Positions 6,729-10,853 of a stretch of 10,853 nt of DNA are shown in pieces. The stretch is from Desulfobacteraceae bacterium. GTDB taxonomy: Bacteria > Desulfobacterota > Desulfobacteria > Desulfobacterales > Desulfosarcinaceae. Position numbers and translations under genes: made by a program. Numbering within the stretch: the stretch's first letter is position 1; the number at the start of each line of letters is the position of its first letter. The DNA is taken from contig JALVQM010000390.1 in NCBI GenBank assembly GCA_027025615.1, positions 1 through 10,853 on the forward strand. The letters run 5' to 3'. The notes beneath the pieces are model-generated. The model was not told the origin of the DNA. It ran no database searches and saw nothing but the letters and a program-made list of their open reading frames with translations.

Positions 6729-6756
6729 AGTATCAGATTGTTTTGGAATATGTCAA
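6729..6756 (-). promoter_or_regulatory. Candidate sigma-70 promoter for lepA
   Basis: On the minus strand, TTGACA (6751-6756) is followed after 16 bp by GATACT (6729-6734), 4/6 to consensus. A TACTAA at 18 bp spacing is a weaker alternative. Start of transcription would be near 6722, with a leader of about 80 nt to lepA. Its start point lies almost opposite that of the forward promoter, so the two polymerases would meet head-on. Confidence 0.45.
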
Positions 6757-6798
6757 TGATCAAACCATAACCTATCCGGATGGATCGAACAAGCCAAA

Positions 6799-7716
6799 AT
6801 GGATGCCAATATTCTTATCGTTGAAGACGATACAGCCGTGCGTGATGCCATGCACGAGTTTCTCCAGATGTCCGGATACGTATCATATATAGCCAGCAAT
6901 GCTGAAGATGCTTTGACGATGATCGACACCCATCCCATTGACGTGGTGATTACCGACATAATGCTCACCGGCATGAACGGTCTCGAATTGACTGATCGTA
7001 TCAAAAAAAACCATGATATAGATGTTATTGTGATGACCGGTTACAGCGGTGATTATTCTTATGAAGAGGCCATCAGCAAGGGGGCCAGTGATTTTGTCTT
7101 CAAGCCGGTAAGATTCGAAGAGTTGTTACTGCGTTTGCGGCGGGTGCTGAAAGAAAGGCGTCTTACCCAGGAAAAGGCCCACATGCTGGAGAGACTGAAA
7201 AGGCTTTCGATTACCGATGGGCTTACCAATTTATACAATTCGCGCTATTTTTACAGCCAGCTCAAAGGAGAGGTCGAGCGGAGCAACAGGTACAACCATT
7301 CGCTTTCTTTGCTGCTGCTGGATATCGACAATTTCAAAAAATATAATGACAGTTACGGACACCTGGAAGGTGACAAGGTTCTTGTTCGCCTGGGTAAGGT
7401 CATCAAATCCTGTCTGAGGGCCATGGATTCGGCCTATCGCTATGGTGGTGAAGAGTTTACTGTAATTTTGCCCGAGACAGAAGGAGCTGAAGCTGCCACC
7501 GTGGCCGAAAGAATCAGGGCTGCGGTGGAAGCATTGGAATTTGAGCCTATCGAGGGCGATCTGGTGAAAATAACCATCAGCGTTGGGGTGACAGAGTATG
7601 TCCGGGGAGAAGACGTAACGGTTTTTGTTCAGCGGGCCGACAAAGCAATGTATAAATCAAAAGACAAGGGCCGTAACCAGGTTTCCTGTATTTTTCCATC
7701 CAACAAGAGTACATAG
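6799..7716 (+). CDS. Response regulator with GGDEF output: phosphorylation-controlled diguanylate cyclase
   Basis: A 305-residue two-domain signalling protein predicted to make cyclic di-GMP in the cytoplasm when phosphorylated. The receiver domain (about 1-120) has the acidic pocket Glu9-Asp10-Asp11, the phospho-acceptor Asp53 (VITDIMLTGMNG), Thr80 (VMTGYSG) and Lys102 in FKP. A charged helical linker (about 108-136) connects to the GGDEF domain (about 137-300), with ITDGLTNLYNSRYF, the LLLLDIDNFKKYND metal-binding segment, and an intact catalytic GGEEF (216-220). An RxxD inhibitory I-site (Arg207-Asp210) lies five residues before it, so product feedback is likely. All key residues are present, so I expect an active enzyme. 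No histidine kinase or effector gene is nearby, making it an orphan regulator. The start is set by the conserved ANILIVEDD opening; the ribosome site is weak. It diverges from lepA. Confidence 0.95.
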   Translation: MDANILIVEDDTAVRDAMHEFLQMSGYVSYIASNAEDALTMIDTHPIDVVITDIMLTGMNGLELTDRIKKNHDIDVIVMTGYSGDYSYEEAISKGASDFVFKPVRFEELLLRLRRVLKERRLTQEKAHMLERLKRLSITDGLTNLYNSRYFYSQLKGEVERSNRYNHSLSLLLLDIDNFKKYNDSYGHLEGDKVLVRLGKVIKSCLRAMDSAYRYGGEEFTVILPETEGAEAATVAERIRAAVEALEFEPIEGDLVKITISVGVTEYVRGEDVTVFVQRADKAMYKSKDKGRNQVSCIFPSNKST

Positions 7717-7747
7717 ATTCGTTAAAGACCTGAAAAGCTTGTAATGA

Positions 7748-7778
7748 CTTGGGGCTTTGCAACAAGCAGACCCTCAAG
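7748..7778. terminator. Imperfect hairpin between convergent gene ends, possible weak bidirectional terminator
   Basis: CTTGGGG (7748-7754) can pair with CCCTCAAG (7771-7778) with one bulged T, and an inner CTT/AAG pairing shortens the loop. It lies in the 84-bp gap between the REC-GGDEF stop and the rhomboid stop, where terminators are expected. There is no T-run directly after it on either strand, so the assignment is weak. I see nothing else in this gap. Confidence 0.25.
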
Positions 7779-7800
7779 GTGGCGTGTACTCAATCCGTGT

Positions 7801-8772
7801 TTATCGAACAACGACTTTCAGTAGAAGGTCTCCGCGTTGCCCGTCTGCTGTGGTTTTGCCCATTGACTTTAGTCGCAAAACCTGGCCTGAGCTGATTCCC
7901 GGCGGAACGTTGACCCGTATCACCTTCCTTTGAAAACCACCGGTCGGGACGTTGACCAGTTTACGGGTTCCAACCAGAGCCTCGTAAGGAGAGATAATTA
8001 TGGTGCCGTAAATATTGGGGTCTGAAGCCGAAGCAGTCGGCCGGACTACCTGAAGGCGGTGTGTACGGCGTCTGGTGGTTGCCTTGCGTATTTTACGGGT
8101 CATCCCGATGCCTGGCATACTCAGGAATATTTTCAAAAAGACCATTCCAAAAATAAAGCCGCCGATGTGAGCCCACCAGGCGACACCTGCCGGTGATCCG
8201 TGACTGCCTGCGGCATTGAGAAACTGGAGCAGGAACCACAACCCAAGGAAAAAATAGGCCGGTATTTCCACGAACCACGGAAAGATAAAGATGGGAATCA
8301 GGGTCAGGATACGGGCATGGGGATAAAGCAGAAAGTAAGCGCCCATCACGCCTGCAATTGCTCCGCTGGCGCCAATGGTGGGCACGTTGGAGTGGGCGTT
8401 GACCAGCAGGTGTGAAATACCCGAAGTCAGTCCGCATAGTAAATAGAATACAAGGTAACGCACAGGCCCCAGCCTGTCTTCCACGTTGTCGCCGAAAATA
8501 TACAAAGACCACATGTTGCCCAGCAGATGCAGCAATCCGCCATGCAGGAACATGAACGATAAAAATGAAAATACCTGCTGGCCAAAGGAAAAATAAGCCG
8601 CCAGTTGATCAACCGTATAACGTGCCGGGACCAGGCCGTAAATGTAAAGCATGCGGTCAAGATTCGGCCCCAGGGTCATCTCATATAGGAAGACCACGAC
8701 ATTGACGCCGATCAAAAAGTTATTGACCACCGGCACGTTGTTGGAAGGGGTGGTGTCGCGAATCGGGATCAT
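7801..8772 (-). CDS. Rhomboid intramembrane serine protease with C-terminal DnaJ-type substrate-binding domain
   Basis: A 323-residue protein in two parts. Residues about 15-218 are a six-helix rhomboid core. HGGLLHLLGNMW (77-88) includes the oxyanion-side His82 and Asn86, EDRLGPVRY is in the L1 region, GASGAIAGVMGAYF carries the nucleophile Ser136, and AHIGGFIFG carries the catalytic His202. All catalytic residues are present, so it should cut transmembrane substrates in the inner membrane. After a basic linker (about 224-244, with TRRRTHR), residues about 254-323 read like the last beta domain of DnaJ/CbpA. ISPYEALVGTRKLVNVPT corresponds to 'vSPwEAalGakv.vPT', VNVPPGISSGQVLRLKSMG to 'l.IPPGsqaGqrLRvkGkG', and QRGDLLLKVVV to 'tGDLyavlkiv'. 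There is no J domain or zinc finger. The six-helix topology puts this domain in the cytoplasm. The gene follows nadC by 34 bp. Chaperone-like client capture is inference. Confidence 0.9.
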   Translation of the reverse strand: MIPIRDTTPSNNVPVVNNFLIGVNVVVFLYEMTLGPNLDRMLYIYGLVPARYTVDQLAAYFSFGQQVFSFLSFMFLHGGLLHLLGNMWSLYIFGDNVEDRLGPVRYLVFYLLCGLTSGISHLLVNAHSNVPTIGASGAIAGVMGAYFLLYPHARILTLIPIFIFPWFVEIPAYFFLGLWFLLQFLNAAGSHGSPAGVAWWAHIGGFIFGMVFLKIFLSMPGIGMTRKIRKATTRRRTHRLQVVRPTASASDPNIYGTIIISPYEALVGTRKLVNVPTGGFQRKVIRVNVPPGISSGQVLRLKSMGKTTADGQRGDLLLKVVVR

Positions 8773-8806
8773 ACTGTTTGCCTTTTTGCCGGGGCTTGGA
8801 TCAGGT

Positions 8807-9646
8807 TTAAGTTGCCTTTATCTGCATGCTTATATCAACGGCCGTGGCAGAGTGGGTCAAAGCTCCGCAGGAAATGAGGTCAACCCCTGTTTTTGCAAGT
8901 TCTACAATCCTGTCAAGGGTTACCCCGCCGGATACTTCAACCAGGGCCTGGCCGGCAATCATCTCCACTGCCTCGCGAATTTGTGCCAGGTCCATGTTGT
9001 CGAGCATGATAACATCGACCTTTGCCTCAAGGGCCTGCCGGACCTGTTTCAGGTTTTCGGTCTCTACTTCAATCTTAACGAGGTGGCTGGCGCTTTGGCG
9101 CAGACGCTTTACAGCCTCGGCAATACCGCCGCAGGCAGCGATATGGTTGTCTTTTACCAAGATACCGTCGAAGAGTCCCAGGCGATGGTTGCCGGCGCCT
9201 CCCATTTTTACGGCGTACTTTTCCAATACCCGCCAACCAGGTGTGGTTTTGCGGGTATCGACAAGTTTTGTCCCTTGACAGCCGTTTGCCTGCAACACTT
9301 TTACGTACTGTCTGGTCAAGGTGGCAATACCTGAAAGACGTTGCAAAAAGTTCAAAGCGCTCCGTTCAGCCTGGAGCAGTGCCTGCAAGCGCCCTGATAC
9401 CGTGGCCAATGCTTGGTTTTTGGCGACCAGCTGGCCGTCGTGGTAATGAGCAACCAGGGTCGTGTGCCGGTCCAGTCGTTTAAACACTCGCAGAGCCACG
9501 TCCAGGCCGGCTAACACCATTTCCTGCTTGGCTACAAGTAATCCCTGGCCCAGGGCTTGATTGTCGATCAGGGCCTGGGTGGTTATATCGCCGGGGCCGA
9601 TGTCTTCGTCCAAAGCCAGGTCTATAAGCCGATCTATGGTGTCCAT
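8807..9646 (-). CDS. nadC: Nicotinate-nucleotide pyrophosphorylase (quinolinate phosphoribosyltransferase)
   Basis: A 279-residue enzyme that converts quinolinate and PRPP to nicotinate mononucleotide, CO2 and pyrophosphate in de novo NAD synthesis. Length and order of motifs match the family. The N-terminal EDIGPGDITTQAL (14-26) is followed by ERSALNFLQRLSGIAT (94-109), with Glu94 and Arg95 at the dimer active site. The phosphate- and quinolinate-binding block DTRKTTPGWR (130-139) comes next, then GGAGNHRLGLFDGILVKDNH (149-168) with His154, Arg155 and Lys165. KIEVET (191-196), MLDNM (214-218) and EVSGG (237-241) complete the TIM-barrel-like half. The start at ATG 9644-9646 has AAGG about 9 nt upstream and matches the usual length. 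It sits between valS (58-bp gap) and the rhomboid gene (34-bp gap), probably on one transcript. nadA and nadB are not in the window. Confidence 0.96.
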   Translation of the reverse strand: MDTIDRLIDLALDEDIGPGDITTQALIDNQALGQGLLVAKQEMVLAGLDVALRVFKRLDRHTTLVAHYHDGQLVAKNQALATVSGRLQALLQAERSALNFLQRLSGIATLTRQYVKVLQANGCQGTKLVDTRKTTPGWRVLEKYAVKMGGAGNHRLGLFDGILVKDNHIAACGGIAEAVKRLRQSASHLVKIEVETENLKQVRQALEAKVDVIMLDNMDLAQIREAVEMIAGQALVEVSGGVTLDRIVELAKTGVDLISCGALTHSATAVDISMQIKAT

Positions 9647-9680
9647 GGTGGAATACCTTAGGCATTTTTTGCCGGAGTAT

Positions 9681-9701
9681 CGGGCGCTTTTCAGGCGCCC
9701 G
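9681..9701 (-). other. Perfect intercistronic hairpin just after the valS stop
   Basis: CGGGCGC (9681-9687) and GCGCCCG (9695-9701) form a perfect 7-bp GC-rich stem with a 7-nt loop, beginning 3 bases past the valS stop codon. No T-run follows on either strand, so it does not look like an intrinsic terminator. It may stabilise the valS mRNA end or reduce read-through into nadC. Confidence 0.5.
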
Positions 9702-9704
9702 GGT

Positions 9705-10853
9705 TCATGTCAGCTTTTGCATCCTTTCCAGGGTGGCCATTAGCTTTTCCTTTCGTTGGGCCATTTGCTGGTGCCGGTCGCGGACGTTGGCTACTACTTC
9801 CCGGGGGGCTTTTTCCAGGAAACCAGCATTGGAAAGCTTTTTTTCCAGGCCCATAAGTTCTTTTCCCAACTTGCCAATTTCCTTGTTCAGGCGGGCGACT
9901 TCCTTGGCAAAGTCAACAATTCCGGCAAGTTCCACCAGGACAGTGGCCTGTCCGGCAATTGCCAAGGCCTCGGTGGCAGAACGTTGTAATTGACCGTCGA
10001 CCTGCAAGGACTGGATGCGACCGAGCTCGCTGATCAGGGCTTTTTGTTCCTTCAACAGGCCGGCTGTCGCACCCTGGGCCTGGATACGAACCTGGAGCTT
10101 TTTGGCCGGTGCTATGTTCATCTCACCGCGGATATTGCGGACTGCTGTTATAACCTGGATTACCTGTTCCATCTCTGCCTGAACCTGGTCCGGGTCCCAG
10201 GTTTTTTGCAGGTAAGTCTGAGGGTTGGGGAAAGCAGCCTTCATGATCGATCCCTGTGTGCCGGGCAGTTTGTGCCAGATTTCCTCGGTGACAAAGGGAA
10301 TGAAAGGATGAAGCAGGACAAGGGTGTCGTGGACCACCCGCCAAAGAGTTTGCTTGGCTGCCAGATGTCCGGGGCCTTTTTCCTTGTCGTAGAGGGCCGG
10401 CTTGGCCGCTTCAAGGTACCAGTCACAAAACTGATGCCAGACAAACCTGTAAATAGCACCGGCGGCTTCATTGAAACGGTAATCGTCAATGGCGGTTTCG
10501 ACTTGTTCTGTGACTTTAGCCAGTTGTACCAGGATCCAGCGATCTGCCAAGCAAAGATTTTCTGTCTCCAGGCTGTTGTATTCCTGGTCCAGATGCATAA
10601 GCGCCAGCCTGGCCGCATTCCAGAGCTTGTTTATGAAATGACGGTAGCCTTCAACCCTTTTTTCCGAAAGTTTGATGTCCCGACCCTGGGCGGCAAAAGC
10701 TGCCAGGGTGAAGCGGAACGCATCGGTACCATAGTGGTCAATAACATCCAGAGGATCAATCACGTTGCCCTTGGACTTGCTCATTTTTTTGCCTTCTTCA
10801 TCCCGGACAAGGGCATGGACGTAAACATCCCGGAAAGGAACATCGCCCATGAA
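9705..10853 (-). CDS. valS: Valyl-tRNA synthetase, C-terminal part (N-terminus beyond the right edge)
   Basis: The frame runs off the right edge, so only about 382 C-terminal residues of a protein usually near 880-950 residues are visible. The enzyme charges tRNA-Val with valine in the cytoplasm. The fragment opens in the catalytic Rossmann fold with MGDVPFRDVYVHALVRDEEG and the signature KKMSKSKGNVIDPLDVIDHYG, a class Ia KMSKS loop with valyl-type context (about 10740-10790). The helical anticodon-binding domain follows (about 10110-10650; WNAARLALMH, DRWILVQL, FIPFVTEEIWHKLP). The end is the tRNA-core-contacting coiled coil (about 9708-9935; FAKEVARLNKEIGKLGKEL and RQQMAQRKEKL-like repeats), which distinguishes ValRS from IleRS and LeuRS. 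The ATG near 10850 is internal, not the true start. It appears to head a valS-nadC-rhomboid transcript. Confidence 0.96.
   Translation of the reverse strand, partial: FMGDVPFRDVYVHALVRDEEGKKMSKSKGNVIDPLDVIDHYGTDAFRFTLAAFAAQGRDIKLSEKRVEGYRHFINKLWNAARLALMHLDQEYNSLETENLCLADRWILVQLAKVTEQVETAIDDYRFNEAAGAIYRFVWHQFCDWYLEAAKPALYDKEKGPGHLAAKQTLWRVVHDTLVLLHPFIPFVTEEIWHKLPGTQGSIMKAAFPNPQTYLQKTWDPDQVQAEMEQVIQVITAVRNIRGEMNIAPAKKLQVRIQAQGATAGLLKEQKALISELGRIQSLQVDGQLQRSATEALAIAGQATVLVELAGIVDFAKEVARLNKEIGKLGKELMGLEKKLSNAGFLEKAPREVVANVRDRHQQMAQRKEKLMATLERMQKLT

Noticed and set aside
6774..6781. Palindrome ATCCGGAT before the REC-GGDEF start as an operator
   Set aside because: A single 8-bp palindrome in a short AT-rich leader is expected by chance fairly often and there is no second copy.
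1..10853. CRISPR arrays, tRNA/rRNA genes, insertion sequences, phage genes or defence systems
   Set aside because: No regularly spaced repeats, cloverleaf-like segments, transposase or integrase motifs were seen on either strand. Apart from the edge fragment, the genes belong to recognisable families.

Overview
The window is about 10.9 kb of ordinary, gene-dense bacterial chromosome with moderate-to-high GC. I see no tRNA, rRNA, insertion sequence, CRISPR array or phage gene. Three things suggest, but do not prove, a member of the Desulfobacterota (former Deltaproteobacteria): a short-type LeuC/LeuD pair, a sigma/zinc-finger anti-sigma/CpxP-like operon, and a stand-alone REC-GGDEF regulator. 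That placement is inference from protein style, not a database match.

Layout, left to right. (1) Positions 3-161 hold the C-terminal end of a small hypothetical protein cut by the window edge. A 150-base gap follows, carrying two interleaved perfect 9-bp inverted repeats at 228-279. (2) Positions 325-1900 (+) hold a tight three-gene operon with 4-bp overlaps: an ECF-type sigma factor, a membrane-anchored HC2 zinc-finger anti-sigma candidate, and an exported Spy/CpxP/ZraP-like helical protein. It ends at a strong intrinsic terminator (1957-1983). The three proteins look like a self-contained envelope-stress circuit. (3) Positions 2032-2892 (+) encode an EamA/DMT permease, convergent with the next unit. 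(4) Positions 2918-4731 (-) are leuC-leuD, overlapping by 4 bp, with a plausible promoter upstream. (5) Positions 4845-6641 (-) are lepA (EF4). (6) Positions 6799-7716 (+) encode a REC-GGDEF diguanylate cyclase, divergent from lepA. The gap between them has candidate promoters that point at each other. (7) Positions 7801-10853 (-) are a likely operon valS (N-terminus outside the window), nadC, and a rhomboid protease with an unusual C-terminal domain.

The most noteworthy protein is that rhomboid (7801-8772). After its six-helix catalytic core it carries about 70 residues that read as a single DnaJ/CbpA C-terminal substrate-binding domain, with no J domain. By rhomboid topology this domain would lie in the cytoplasm, which suggests a protease that captures unfolded clients. 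The most noteworthy non-coding element is the ABA'B' inverted-repeat pair upstream of the sigma operon. Most of the remaining content is housekeeping: leucine-type isomerase, translation factor, NAD synthesis and valyl-tRNA charging.
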